Made by a program: the position numbers and the translations under genes. A DNA stretch of 64,000 nucleotides from Vibrio hangzhouensis (GTDB taxonomy: Bacteria; Pseudomonadota; Gammaproteobacteria; Enterobacterales; Vibrionaceae): positions 107,220-171,219 of the forward strand of contig NZ_FNVG01000010.1 in NCBI RefSeq assembly GCF_900107935.1, in the 5' to 3' direction. Below are positions 1-8,942 of the stretch, in pieces; within the stretch, counting starts at the first letter, position 1; each line of letters begins with the position of its first letter. Under the pieces are notes generated by a model. The model was not told where the DNA came from, did not search any database, and worked only from the letters and a program-made list of their open reading frames with translations.

Positions 1-2
1 TT

Positions 3-2390
3 CAGCGCTTTCCTAAGCTTGTTCTTATTATCGTCACCTTCATTACTGGTGTTGCTATCTGGTATGGGCAACAGCACTTTCGGATGAATGCCGACTTATC
101 TTCATTGGTCGAGCAAAATGGCGCTTGGGTTGAGGATCTTGATTATCTCAATGGGACTTTCCCTGAGTCGGGCAATGTTACTGTGCTGGTTACCAGTACT
201 AATGGTTCGGATGTTAAAGTTCATGTCGCCGCGATAGCGGAACAACTGCGCGGGCAAGCTATCTTTAGTGAGGTTTTTGCGCCCCAGCTGCTGACTTGGT
301 TTGAAGAGCATCCGTTGGGGTTTGTGAGTCAAAATGAGTTTGACCGTATTGAAGCCTTCACGCGCGACACGATTAAGCCAGCCGCGCTCGCTGCACAAGC
401 GGTTAGCCTTGAGCTTTATTTGGCTGAACTTGCCCAAAGCGAACAGCCGAACTTAACGCCGCTGTTAGAGGCGATAAACAACCAGTCTGTTGATTGGGCA
501 AAACTGGCTCAGAAAAATCTGACAAAACCCACCGCCTATGCCATTACGCTGGTTGCAGAACCAGACGCTTCGGCCACTGAGCCAAATCGTGCCATCATTG
601 AGGCCATTAATCAGAGCATCATAGCTGCAGATTTACCATCAGACGTTGACGTTAAAATTACCGGTCAGGCAGCGCTGGATTATGATGAAATTGCTGATGC
701 GAATAACAGCATTGCCGTTGCTGGTAGTGCCTCATTAGTTGGACTTATTTTAATCCTGGCAATTGGCATTCGCTCATTGCGGGTGATTGTCGCCTGTTAC
801 TTAACCGTATTAGTAGGTCTGGCCTGGACATTTGCGGCTGGCCTGGCTGTTATTGGTCATTACAACACGATATCCATCGTGTTTATGGTGATGTTCATTG
901 GCCTTGCTGTCGATTTTTCTATTCACTTATGTCTCCACATTCAAGAGATTAGACTTAAAGGGGAGAGTGACTTGATAGCGATGCGCGATGCAATTGCCCA
1001 TTCGCTTCGACCTTTGTCACTGTGTGCGCTTTCTTCTGCACTTGGTTTTCTAAGCTTCTACCCAACGGCTTACACTGGACTAGGTGAGCTAGGTGTCGTG
1101 TCTGCGTTGGGTATGGTGCTTGGCCTCGTTGCAACCTTTATCATTATTCCGCTGTTCTTTACTTTGTTTGGCTATCCGAGAGTGCGCCATCAACGTGATA
1201 CCCATCGTTTTACCTGGTTTGGAGCGCAGCTGATGCGTTTTAAGGGCGCTGTGTTTAGCTTAGCGATAGTTTTAACGGTCGTGATGGGATATGGCGCAAC
1301 TCAGTTTAAGTTTGATTTCTCAACGTTAGTGCTCAAAAACCCTCAGTCAGAATCTGTGCTGGCATTGAATCAACTGCAGCAAGAAGGGCTGGGTTCAAGC
1401 TATCAGCTGTTTGCCATTGCCAAAAATCAACAGCAAGCCGAGCAGTGGCAAAAACGTCTGATCAAGCAGGCTTCGGTGGCCTCAGTCAGAGTGGTTAGTG
1501 ACTTCATGCCTAAACATCTCGAGCAGAGAACGCTACAGCTGCAAGCATTGTTTGCCGACTCTGATATAGAGGCACCGATGAGTTATTCAGAGTTCGTGGA
1601 TAGGGCTAAAACTGAGCATTGGCAGGATAGCGAGCTCTTACCTGATGCGATAGATAGTGCAACGGTCGCTGAGCATTTATTCTCGGGTCTAGCAGATAGT
1701 TTGAACACACTGACTCAATTTGAACCCGTTGCTATTGAATCACTGCCAAAAGCTTTGAGTGAGCGCTACATCAGTCAACAGGGTAAATGGCTGGTGGTTA
1801 TCTCTCCGAGCGAAGACATGACTAATGTCGATGCTCTGGAGCAGTTTATTACCGAGGTTAAGCAAATTGCACCTCAAGCCACGGGCAGAGCAGTCGCTGA
1901 ACAAGAAGTGGGTAGTATTATTGTTCGCGCGTTTCAAGCGGCGATCATGATGTCGGTGTTTGGTATTGCGCTGATTCTTATTTGGACTGTTGAGAAAAAG
2001 CGAGACGTGTTACTGATTTTTATCCCACTTGCTTTGGCGTCAGTGTCGACGTTAGGGCTAATGCACTGGCTCGGGTTATCGATGAACATGGCGAACATTA
2101 TCGTGATCCCGTTGATCTTTGGTTTGGGCGTAGATAACGGTATCCATATCGTGAAGCGTTTTCGTGCGGTGAGAACCTTGGCTGCGTTCTTTAAAACGTC
2201 GACGCCCAAAGCCTCTTTGGTGAGTTGCTTAACGACGTTGGCGACATTTGGTGCCTTGATCGTTGCCGATCACCAAGGCATGCATTCCATTGGACTCGTA
2301 CTCACTATCGCATTGAGCTGTATTTTGGTATTCAGTTTGACGCTATTGCCGTTACTGCTTGAAGTCACGAAGAAAAAGCCCATTGAATAA
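3..2390 (+). CDS. RND-superfamily (MMPL-type) exporter, 5' end outside window
   Basis: Inner-membrane exporter of the RND/MMPL type, predicted to use the proton motive force; its substrate (lipid or hydrophobic compound) is unknown. The reading frame is open to the left edge: 27 codons before the first in-frame ATG (84) encode an uninterrupted hydrophobic segment (VLIIVTFITGVAIWYG), which fits the first membrane helix. The gene therefore starts outside the window, and 795 codons are visible. Two halves each have a large periplasmic loop followed by a block of about five helices. Each block carries the family's acidic helix motif (GLAVDFSIHL and GLGVDNGIHIVKRF). No membrane-fusion or TolC partner lies downstream; the next gene is convergent. 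Confident for the superfamily, not for the substrate. Confidence 0.85.
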   Translation, partial: QRFPKLVLIIVTFITGVAIWYGQQHFRMNADLSSLVEQNGAWVEDLDYLNGTFPESGNVTVLVTSTNGSDVKVHVAAIAEQLRGQAIFSEVFAPQLLTWFEEHPLGFVSQNEFDRIEAFTRDTIKPAALAAQAVSLELYLAELAQSEQPNLTPLLEAINNQSVDWAKLAQKNLTKPTAYAITLVAEPDASATEPNRAIIEAINQSIIAADLPSDVDVKITGQAALDYDEIADANNSIAVAGSASLVGLILILAIGIRSLRVIVACYLTVLVGLAWTFAAGLAVIGHYNTISIVFMVMFIGLAVDFSIHLCLHIQEIRLKGESDLIAMRDAIAHSLRPLSLCALSSALGFLSFYPTAYTGLGELGVVSALGMVLGLVATFIIIPLFFTLFGYPRVRHQRDTHRFTWFGAQLMRFKGAVFSLAIVLTVVMGYGATQFKFDFSTLVLKNPQSESVLALNQLQQEGLGSSYQLFAIAKNQQQAEQWQKRLIKQASVASVRVVSDFMPKHLEQRTLQLQALFADSDIEAPMSYSEFVDRAKTEHWQDSELLPDAIDSATVAEHLFSGLADSLNTLTQFEPVAIESLPKALSERYISQQGKWLVVISPSEDMTNVDALEQFITEVKQIAPQATGRAVAEQEVGSIIVRAFQAAIMMSVFGIALILIWTVEKKRDVLLIFIPLALASVSTLGLMHWLGLSMNMANIIVIPLIFGLGVDNGIHIVKRFRAVRTLAAFFKTSTPKASLVSCLTTLATFGALIVADHQGMHSIGLVLTIALSCILVFSLTLLPLLLEVTKKKPIE

Positions 2391-2397
2391 TGGGCTT
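2373..2397 (-). terminator. Terminator of the outer-membrane protein gene
   Basis: A 9-bp hairpin (AAGCCCATT / AATGGGCTT) is followed by a T-run when read on the minus strand. It lies just past the stop of the minus-strand barrel gene and overlaps the 3' end of the convergent exporter gene. On the plus strand the T-run is poor. Confidence 0.6.
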
Positions 2398-2412
2398 GAT
2401 GAGTTTTGAAGG

Positions 2413-3261
2413 TTAGAAGCGAGCGTCTAGGGTGACGAAAAAGCTCTTTCGTTGACCAAAGCCAAGTTCACTGATCAGTACCCAGTTAGGGGTGAACTCG
2501 TATTGTGCACCGACGAGTGTATTCCACTGATTTGCCAGGCTTTGCTTCACGGTGAACTTAGCGTTGTCTGGTACCGGTATCCCACCGAGAGGAAGATCCT
2601 TGATGCTTCCGGAGAGGGTTTGCTCAATATTCTGGTACTGAGCACCCACCCATGCACGTAGGGGCCAATCACTGTTACGGGAAAAGTCATAGCCGATACG
2701 AGGAGAAATCACGATGGAATCAATCTCTCCTTCAATAACTGTGAGGCTGGTTTTGGTATAACTGGCATCAACCAAGGCAAACAGACTTTTATAGCCACCG
2801 GCAATTACGGTACCCGCTCCATACATATAGCCGTCTAAATCCAGTTTAAATGGCTCGTTAACTTCGATACCGTCTCCCGGAAGGCCCGGAAACAGCTTAA
2901 CGTTAGTGATCGTCGTTTCGGAATAGCCGTTGAGTTTGCCGCCAATCGCGTAAAAGTTAAGAAACGGCAGTACCCAAACATCGGCCTTGAGCGTCAGTAC
3001 GTCGCTTTCCTGATATCCCCCTTCTGTCTTGATACCAATATTATCGAGGGCACCCAGACCAGACAATGAGATGGAATCGACATTAATGCCCTGAGAGACA
3101 CTCATATACCCAAGACTCAATCCAAAAGCTTCAGGGAGAGTGTAACCACGCTCTTCGGCTTCTTTTTTAAATAAGGGAAGCTCGAGCGAATGGGCGATGT
3201 TTGCGCTGAGCAGGGGGAGAAGGACTAAAGTTCGGATCAATTGTCGAATAATTGCTTTCAT
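2413..3261 (-). CDS. Predicted outer-membrane beta-barrel protein
   Basis: Probable outer-membrane protein of unknown function, about 282 residues. The N-terminus has a basic start, a hydrophobic stretch (LIRTLVLLPLLSA) and a likely signal-peptidase site near AHS. The mature part alternates polar and hydrophobic residues with many glycines and aromatics, and ends in phenylalanine (LDARF), the usual last residue of barrels recognised by the BAM machinery. The frame extends upstream to a TTG at 3297, but the ATG at 3261 places the signal peptide at the true N-terminus; no start has a clear ribosome-binding site. It is convergent with the RND exporter and may be transcribed alone. I do not recognise a specific family. 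Confidence 0.7.
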   Translation of the reverse strand: MKAIIRQLIRTLVLLPLLSANIAHSLELPLFKKEAEERGYTLPEAFGLSLGYMSVSQGINVDSISLSGLGALDNIGIKTEGGYQESDVLTLKADVWVLPFLNFYAIGGKLNGYSETTITNVKLFPGLPGDGIEVNEPFKLDLDGYMYGAGTVIAGGYKSLFALVDASYTKTSLTVIEGEIDSIVISPRIGYDFSRNSDWPLRAWVGAQYQNIEQTLSGSIKDLPLGGIPVPDNAKFTVKQSLANQWNTLVGAQYEFTPNWVLISELGFGQRKSFFVTLDARF

Positions 3262-3364
3262 TGAATGCGCCATGTTAAGGGGAATGATATACCTCAATTA
3301 TAGGAGGGCGGATTGTAGTTGAGGTGTATATGGTTGAAAAGAGAATTTATTGTCAGAGAATAAC

Positions 3365-3397
3365 AAAAATCCGCAAGCTCAAGGCCGGCGGATTTTT
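3365..3397 (-). terminator. Terminator after the DUF4397 gene
   Basis: A 10-bp hairpin with arms AAAAATCCGC and GCGGATTTTT lies 20 bp past the stop of the minus-strand DUF4397 gene. A/T runs on both sides would let it work in both directions. Confidence 0.75.
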
Positions 3398-3417
3398 ATC
3401 GTCAAAGGTGCGAACTA

Positions 3418-4746
3418 TTATTTATCGACGTTCAATGCGATAGAGTTCTCTGTAGCAAACGCTGTTGCAACATTACCGCCTGCTAATGTCACGTTGGAAG
3501 CGGAAAGGAGAACGTTTGTTGTTCCCGCTGCAGCGACGGCAAAATCATAAGTGCCCGCATCGACATTAAGCACTGCGCTGTCTTTAAAGTCGACACCAGC
3601 CAGTACCACAGTATCTGCTGAGAACCCAGCTCCCGCAGGCGTCGCATGGATATCTACCAAGCCGGCTACAGGATTGGCGTGGACCACTCTCAATTTGGCG
3701 TACGTTGCCACACTGCGAAGATCTTCGACGATTGGCAATGCTTCAATCGAGCCTGCTGTACCTACTGCAAAAATGGTGGTTTCTGAACCTGGGGTGAACT
3801 CAGTATTTGGAGCGCTAAGAACAGCTGGCCCTGTGGTGCTTGTTGCGACAACATCTAGATTATATGTAGCAGCCGCGACATCCGTGCTTGCGATAGTCTC
3901 ATAAGCAATGTTGCCAAGGCCGGGCACGACAGTTCCACCGACTAGCACGTCTACATTTGGAGCGCCATTAACAGCGTGGCCCACACGTACCGTGGCTTTC
4001 TCTCCACTGCTTCGCACGACACTCACTGACGTGCCATCGGCGACCAGCAAGTTCACCGGAGAAACAATGCCACCGCTAACGTTTGGTACTGCTGTGACCA
4101 TCAAATCACTACCGCCGTCGAGCGCCAGTTCACCACTGTCAAATACTACGTCTGCGTCTGTACTTTGCCCAGCCAGCGTAATTCGAATTCTGTAGGTTCC
4201 AGCAGGAAGAGTGACGGGTAAATTAGCGTCGTCTTCTTTGAACGTCAGGTCGGAGATAGCAACAGTCCCGGAGCTGATACTGGCATCGGTGGTCACGTGA
4301 ATGTCAACGCCGCCTACTGCAGGGTGAGCGTGCAAAACGTCGAGACGAATCGAAGATGCATCTGGACCCATACTTGAGCGAGAGAGGATGACTGGTTCAA
4401 TCGCAGTCACATTATTGACGGCAAAGACGTCGTACTGCATATCGGGCGCCAGATTAACCGCGTTTGCGGTAATAACGTCAGCCGTCGCATCACCGGCGAG
4501 CAATCCTCGCACAATAAGATCGTGGTCACCGGAGTCAACGGTAAGAAGTCCACTACCTTGAGAGTAATCCACTTTGTCCAGACCAGAGACGATAGCACCA
4601 TCCATCAATATAGACACTTTGGGGGCATCTGCACTGGCGTGCGTGACTCGGAGTTGAGATGAAGGGGTTGAGTCATTCGAATCACTGCCACAGCCAAACA
4701 GGGTGATTGCTGCAGCAGCGACTAAAGATATTTTAATAGTTTTCAT
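3418..4746 (-). CDS. DUF4397 repeat lipoprotein
   Basis: Surface or periplasmic lipoprotein of unknown function, 442 residues. The signal peptide ends in a lipobox (TLFGC, lipidated Cys19), followed by a short Ser/Asp/Asn linker. The body holds four related segments, each opening with the pattern [LIV]R[VL]xHAxxxxxxVD (LRVTHASADAPKVS, IRLDVLHAHPAVGGVD, VRVGHAVNGAPNVD, LRVVHANPVAGLVD). These are the immunoglobulin-like DUF4397 units. A ribosome-binding site (AGAGGC) lies 6 bp before the ATG. Monocistronic by spacing and terminator. Such proteins are usually thought to be adhesive or structural, but that is inference. Confidence 0.85.
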   Translation of the reverse strand: MKTIKISLVAAAAITLFGCGSDSNDSTPSSQLRVTHASADAPKVSILMDGAIVSGLDKVDYSQGSGLLTVDSGDHDLIVRGLLAGDATADVITANAVNLAPDMQYDVFAVNNVTAIEPVILSRSSMGPDASSIRLDVLHAHPAVGGVDIHVTTDASISSGTVAISDLTFKEDDANLPVTLPAGTYRIRITLAGQSTDADVVFDSGELALDGGSDLMVTAVPNVSGGIVSPVNLLVADGTSVSVVRSSGEKATVRVGHAVNGAPNVDVLVGGTVVPGLGNIAYETIASTDVAAATYNLDVVATSTTGPAVLSAPNTEFTPGSETTIFAVGTAGSIEALPIVEDLRSVATYAKLRVVHANPVAGLVDIHATPAGAGFSADTVVLAGVDFKDSAVLNVDAGTYDFAVAAAGTTNVLLSASNVTLAGGNVATAFATENSIALNVDK

Positions 4747-4857
4747 AGCAAGCCTCTTTGCTTTTCATTAATCGCAAAAAGGCTTACGGTGTGAAAATCT
4801 AGTTAGTTCAAAAAAAACTCAAAACAAACTATCGGTTAAGAAACTGGTGTCTTATTG

Positions 4858-5307
4858 TCAGTTGAGCGTTAACTCGTTGAGTGGAAGCCAGTCAACGCTC
4901 ACTCCCGCCTGTTCAAACATATCCTGGCTCACCATCACCTTTTCACCCCAGCGCGACATAAAGTCTTCGTCTTGCTCGGGGCAATGGACCACTGAAATAC
5001 CTGTCTGAATAATTTTGGCTGCACAGTTGGGGCATGGGAAGTGAGTCACCCATATTTCACAGCCATCCAAATCTCGCTTGGCAAAAAGAATGGCATTTTC
5101 TTCGGCATGGAGTGTTTTTAGATATTTCGTCTCGCGCTCATCTATTTCTGCGCTATCGGAAATCCCGTGCGGGTAGCCATTAAAACCCACTGAAACGATA
5201 CGATTTTTTTTGGTAATGACGGCGCCGACCTGAGTAGAAGGATCTTTGCTCCATGACCCAACCAGTTCTGCCATTTGAATGAATCGCTTCGCCCATTTAG
5301 AGACCAT
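4858..5307 (-). CDS. dCMP deaminase family zinc enzyme
   Basis: Cytidine/deoxycytidylate deaminase-like protein, about 149 residues. The zinc site is complete: HAEE (zinc His and catalytic Glu) and PCPNC (two zinc cysteines). The N-terminal SKDPSTQVGAVI and GFNGYPHG segments are typical of the dCMP deaminase/ComEB group. In that family the reaction is dCMP to dUMP plus ammonia, feeding thymidylate synthesis. GGAG lies 5 bp before the ATG at 5307, so this start is preferred to the in-frame GTG at 5313 that the GGAG overlaps. Exact substrate is not proven. Confidence 0.85.
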   Translation of the reverse strand: MVSKWAKRFIQMAELVGSWSKDPSTQVGAVITKKNRIVSVGFNGYPHGISDSAEIDERETKYLKTLHAEENAILFAKRDLDGCEIWVTHFPCPNCAAKIIQTGISVVHCPEQDEDFMSRWGEKVMVSQDMFEQAGVSVDWLPLNELTLN

Positions 5308-5393
5308 AATCACTCCATTTTCTCATGTTAAAGATAACTGCCAATGTATTGGCTAGAGTGTACAAAACTTGCTGTAACAAAACGAGTAATTTT

Positions 5394-5405
5394 GCAAACG
5401 ATTAC
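5394..5405. promoter_or_regulatory. Possible PurR-like operator in the 5308-5611 gap
   Basis: GCAAACGATTAC matches 10 of 12 positions of the palindromic PurR core GCAAACGTTTGC. It lies about 90 bp upstream of the deaminase gene and 200 bp upstream of the Sel1 gene. The rest of this 304-bp intergenic region is AT-rich and must hold the two divergent promoters, but I see no convincing -35/-10 pair. Weak evidence. Confidence 0.25.
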
Positions 5406-5611
5406 AAAGCTCAGCCCAGTTGTAGCGCAGTTGGATCAAGGTTTTTAGCTCAAATGATATATCGGTGAATGGAATCTAGACAGCAGCCCGATATTTTTGT
5501 GACTAACACGAAATTCTTTGTCAGAGTATCGCCAATTCTGCTTAAATTTAGTGAGAAGTGTCATAATACTGTGGCAGAATCTGAGCAAATCTTTAAGGAT
5601 GGGAATATACA

Positions 5612-6391
5612 ATGCGAAAAACACTGTTAGCGGTTTCTCTATGTAGTCTGTGTTTTAGTGCAGGAAGCTTTGCGTTTGTAAAAGATTGGTCGACCCAAAG
5701 CGTTCGCCAAGTCGAACAGGGAGCGAATCAAGGGGACCTGTTTGCTCAGATAGAGCTTGGTGATCGTTACGCAATTGGAAATGGCATTAAAGAAGATGAT
5801 GCCAAAGCGGTTGAGTGGTACCACAAAGCTGCTAAACAAGGTAGCGAAACGGCCATGTATAAAATCGGCATGATGTATGATAACGGTCATGGTGTTGACT
5901 ATAACCCAAAAGAAGCGGCATCCTGGTTTGAGAAAGCGTCTAAAAAAGGCAGCGTAGAAGCTCAGTACTATTTGGCAGGCATGTACAAATGGGGACGTGG
6001 CGTCGCTAAGAGCAATGCGAAGGCGGTGGAGTACTATCGTCAGGCTGCAGAGCGCAATTATGATGTAGCCCAGAACAGTCTTGGTGTTATGTATGCCAAA
6101 GGTCTGGGTGTAGAGAAAAATGATGCCGAGGCGGTTAAGTGGTATAAAAAAGCGGCAAAGAATGGTTATGCCTACGGTCAGCGTAACCTTGCTTATAAGT
6201 ATTCTTTGGGTGAAGGCATAGAACAGAGCAATGTTGAGGCATATGCCTGGGCTTCTGTCGCATCCACTAACGGTTACGCAACCGCTGAAAATCTACGTGA
6301 TGAACTGGCCATGAAACTAGCACCAGAACAGCTTGCAGAAGCCAAGAGCAAAGCGAGTGAGTATCTGGCCGCGTACTCTTCTCACAAGTGA
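5612..6391 (+). CDS. Secreted Sel1-repeat (TPR-like) protein
   Basis: Periplasmic scaffold protein of 259 residues made of Sel1-like repeats. A signal peptide (MRKTLLAVSLCSLCFSAGSFA) precedes about five consecutive 36-residue units with the signature [AG]xYxLGxMYxxGxGVxxNxxEAxxWYxKAAxxG; examples are YKIGMMYDNGHGV and NSLGVMYAKGLGV. These alpha-alpha repeats bind proteins or peptidoglycan-related partners in known members. AAGGATGG precedes the ATG at suitable spacing. It stands alone between a divergent deaminase gene and a convergent PLP enzyme, so the partner is unknown. Confidence 0.88.
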   Translation: MRKTLLAVSLCSLCFSAGSFAFVKDWSTQSVRQVEQGANQGDLFAQIELGDRYAIGNGIKEDDAKAVEWYHKAAKQGSETAMYKIGMMYDNGHGVDYNPKEAASWFEKASKKGSVEAQYYLAGMYKWGRGVAKSNAKAVEYYRQAAERNYDVAQNSLGVMYAKGLGVEKNDAEAVKWYKKAAKNGYAYGQRNLAYKYSLGEGIEQSNVEAYAWASVASTNGYATAENLRDELAMKLAPEQLAEAKSKASEYLAAYSSHK

Positions 6392-6409
6392 CGTCATAAA
6401 ATTGGAATG

Positions 6410-6435
6410 AAAGGGAAGCATGGCTTCCCTTTTTT
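6410..6435. terminator. Bidirectional terminator between convergent genes
   Basis: AAAGGGAAGC and GCTTCCCTTT form a 10-bp hairpin with a 3-nt loop and a T-run after it. It lies between the Sel1 gene (+) and the PLP-enzyme gene (-) and overlaps the latter's stop codon. Confidence 0.8.
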
Positions 6436-7342
6436 AATCGCCAAATTTTCTGTGATAGCGAGAGAGCATGGTTTCGTTACCCAATAACCCACCCTGATGG
6501 ACATACATCAACGTCGTATCTGGGTTTGTGGCTAGCCATGGCGTCAAACAGCGCCACATCATGGGGTCATACAACAGATCAAATTCGATATCGGTGTGTT
6601 GCAGTAGCGAGAGCCATATCAGGTAATCTTCGCGGTAGAGTTTGCCAAAATGGTGTTTGTCCTCTAACTCCAGAATGGTTGGATAGTTTTCATATTCACC
6701 TAACTCCTGAAACTGACTTAGGAGGTAATCCTTCCCTCCAACGCAGGGGCATGTCAGAACCTCTATCCCTTTTGGTTTCAGCTCCTGAGATAAGTACAGG
6801 GCCGTTGTTCCCGTCCCAGATGGCAGTGCGACCTTGATGTTATTTCCTTTTTCAAATCGTGACCACGACAGGATCTCTTTTGCCAATTGCTCAATACCAA
6901 CACGTGCTGCCTGAAAGCGACCTCCCTCGGGAATGATATAGCATGCTGGGTCCGAACCATGAACTGTTTGGATGTACTGTTCAGGGTGAGGAGCATCGCT
7001 CCCCACTATATCCGCTATTGAGAGCACTTCTGCGCCCAGTTCGAGAGCAGTGCGGTAGTTACCCATAGGGCGGTCATCGAGCCAATGGGGTTTGTGGGCG
7101 ACATAGTAAGTGAGTTTGAGTCCTTTGATGCGGGCAAGGGCGGCTAGTGAGGTCAGAGAATTTGCTTGAGCAGAACCCCATCCAATAAGCCTGGTTACCC
7201 CAGGCAAAGGTTCATCTAATACCGAGGCAAACTTTCTTGCTTTATTTCCGTTAAAGTGTCCGTGAAGCAGATCATCTCTCTTGAGGGAAAAGAGATGTCC
7301 CTGAAATTGGTGCTGAGTTACAGGACTGTTTTTAAGATTCAC
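6434..7342 (-). CDS. PLP-dependent ACC deaminase / D-cysteine desulfhydrase family enzyme
   Basis: Fold-type II pyridoxal-phosphate enzyme of about 302 residues. The N-terminal FSLKRDDLLHGHFNGNKARK contains the Schiff-base lysine in the NGNKxRK motif. A glycine-rich phosphate-binding loop (LPSGTGTTALYL) and QGGLLG near the C-terminus complete the fold. Members remove sulfide or ammonia from D-cysteine or 1-aminocyclopropane-1-carboxylate; the sequence alone does not decide which. The frame also allows a TTG start at 7348, but AGGG is 8 bp before the GTG at 7342 and only 2 bp before the TTG, so GTG is chosen. It appears monocistronic. Confidence 0.8.
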   Translation of the reverse strand: MNLKNSPVTQHQFQGHLFSLKRDDLLHGHFNGNKARKFASVLDEPLPGVTRLIGWGSAQANSLTSLAALARIKGLKLTYYVAHKPHWLDDRPMGNYRTALELGAEVLSIADIVGSDAPHPEQYIQTVHGSDPACYIIPEGGRFQAARVGIEQLAKEILSWSRFEKGNNIKVALPSGTGTTALYLSQELKPKGIEVLTCPCVGGKDYLLSQFQELGEYENYPTILELEDKHHFGKLYREDYLIWLSLLQHTDIEFDLLYDPMMWRCLTPWLATNPDTTLMYVHQGGLLGNETMLSRYHRKFGD

Positions 7343-7778
7343 GGCCAATGCCCTAATTTGAAGTAGGCCGGGATTTTATCCCGAAGAAATGATAGTTACA
7401 AACACAGAGCATACAAATGATTACATTGGCAAAGTGTCCCGTATGGCAAAATGGCGACCCTCAGGGAGAGGTCGTGCGAAATGACGCACAAATTGACATA
7501 AAAATGACGTTGCTTCAAAAAAACAGCCGTAGATAAGAATAACGTTTTCGTTTCGCCGATAATCGCCGGTTAGGTTGGTGAAACGTGCTTTTTAAGTAAA
7601 GGTTTTTGTTGAAATGGCGTTATATAAATGGATGTGAGCTATATTTGTTTCAAATATGTTCGAAGAGTCAATGTTTTGTGCGCTAAAGTCGTGTCAACGC
7701 TTTTAATTCTTTGAACGCCCTAGTAAACTTTGGTGTCCTTTTTCGTGTGTGTACACGATTCAACTGTGAGTTTAAAAA
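7343..7778. other. 436-bp intergenic region holding the arn promoter region
   Basis: No gene is visible here. It separates the divergent PLP-enzyme gene from arnB and must hold both promoters. I find no clear sigma-70 pair, PmrA/PhoP-type box or terminator. An imperfect hairpin lies near 7450-7475 and a short CGTGT/ACACG inverted repeat near 7744-7757, about 20 bp before arnB. The arnB ribosome-binding site is weak (GTGAG). The long AT-rich leader suggests regulated expression, which is inference. Confidence 0.4.
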
Positions 7779-8939
7779 ATGAGCCAGTCTTTTCTCCCTT
7801 TATGCAGACCTGCCGTCGATGAACAAGATATTCAAGCGGTCGTCGATGTACTTCGTTCAGGTTGGATTACTACCGGTCCTAAGAATGCTGAATTAGAAGC
7901 TAAGATTACACAGCATACGGGGGCATCTCACGCCGTAGCGTTAAGTAGTGCGACTGCCGGGATGCATCTGGTACTGCTGGCTTTGGGTATTGGTCCGGGT
8001 GATGAGGTTATAACGCCTTCACTGACCTGGGTTTCTACCGTTAACATGATTACCTTAGTAGGCGCCAAGCCTGTCTTTGTCGATGTTGATGCTGATACCC
8101 TGATGGCAGACGCGGACAAGATTGAACCGCTCATCAATGAAAAGACCAAACTGATTGTACCGGTTCATTATGCGGGTGCATCACTGGACCTCGACCCGAT
8201 TTATGCATTGGGTGAAAAATATGGCATAGCGGTTGTGGAAGATGCTGCGCACGCGCTCGGCACCGAATATAAGGGCAAGCCAATTGGTCACCGTGGTTCT
8301 TGCTTGTTCTCGACTCATGCAATTAAGAACGTGACGACTGCAGAAGGTGGCATTTTTACTACTCATGATGCTGAACTGGCGGGTAAAGTACGCCGCCTCA
8401 AATTCCACGGTTTGGGTGTTGACGCGTTTGACCGCGAAACACAAGGTCGCGCTCCACAAGCCGAAGTAGTAGAGCCGGGCTTTAAGTACAACATGCCAGA
8501 TATTTGCGCGGTGCTTGCACTTGGACAAATGGATCGCATTGATGAGATTACCGCCAAGCGAACCGAGCTGGCACTTTCTTATCGCGCTAAACTAGAGTCG
8601 ATTAAAGGCATCACTCCGCTAGGTTTAGCTTCGCACGATCACAAGCACTGCTGGCACTTGTTGATCATTCGTGTCGATCCAGCGGTTGCAGGCCTGAATC
8701 GTGATGACCTTATCGCAGCGCTAAAAGAAAAAGGTATTGGTGCAGGTATTCACTTTAAAGCCTGCCACACTCAAAAATACTATCGTGAAAATTACACCAA
8801 ACTGTTTGGGACAATGAACCCTGACTTAAGTAATACAGAACGTAACAGTAACCAAATCTGCTCACTACCGTTGTTCCCTGATATGACTCAGGAAGATGTA
8901 GAACGCGTAGTCAGCGCCGTTTCAGAAATAATTGGGTAA
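7779..8939 (+). CDS. arnB: UDP-4-amino-4-deoxy-L-arabinose aminotransferase ArnB
   Basis: PLP-dependent aminotransferase of the DegT/DnrJ/EryC1 family (386 residues; about 380 usual). It converts UDP-4-keto-arabinose to UDP-4-amino-4-deoxy-L-arabinose (Ara4N) in the cytoplasm with glutamate as amino donor. The PLP lysine is Lys183 in [12 protein letters not shown]. The N-terminal [14 protein letters not shown] and [10 protein letters not shown] are family hallmarks. It is the first gene of a complete arnBCADTEF operon, and arnC follows after 3 bp. The operon builds Ara4N and attaches it to lipid A, lowering binding of polymyxin and cationic peptides. Confidence 0.95.
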   Translation: MSQSFLPLCRPAVDEQDIQAVVDVLRSGWITTGPKNAELEAKITQHTGASHAVALSSATAGMHLVLLALGIGPGDEVITPSLTWVSTVNMITLVGAKPVFVDVDADTLMADADKIEPLINEKTKLIVPVHYAGASLDLDPIYALGEKYGIAVVEDAAHALGTEYKGKPIGHRGSCLFSTHAIKNVTTAEGGIFTTHDAELAGKVRRLKFHGLGVDAFDRETQGRAPQAEVVEPGFKYNMPDICAVLALGQMDRIDEITAKRTELALSYRAKLESIKGITPLGLASHDHKHCWHLLIIRVDPAVAGLNRDDLIAALKEKGIGAGIHFKACHTQKYYRENYTKLFGTMNPDLSNTERNSNQICSLPLFPDMTQEDVERVVSAVSEIIG

Positions 8940-8942
8940 GCC

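Noticed and set aside
5420..5450. tRNA-like GTAGCGCAGTTGG sequence before the Sel1 gene
   Set aside because: Only a D-arm-like string; no acceptor, anticodon or T arm can be folded around it.
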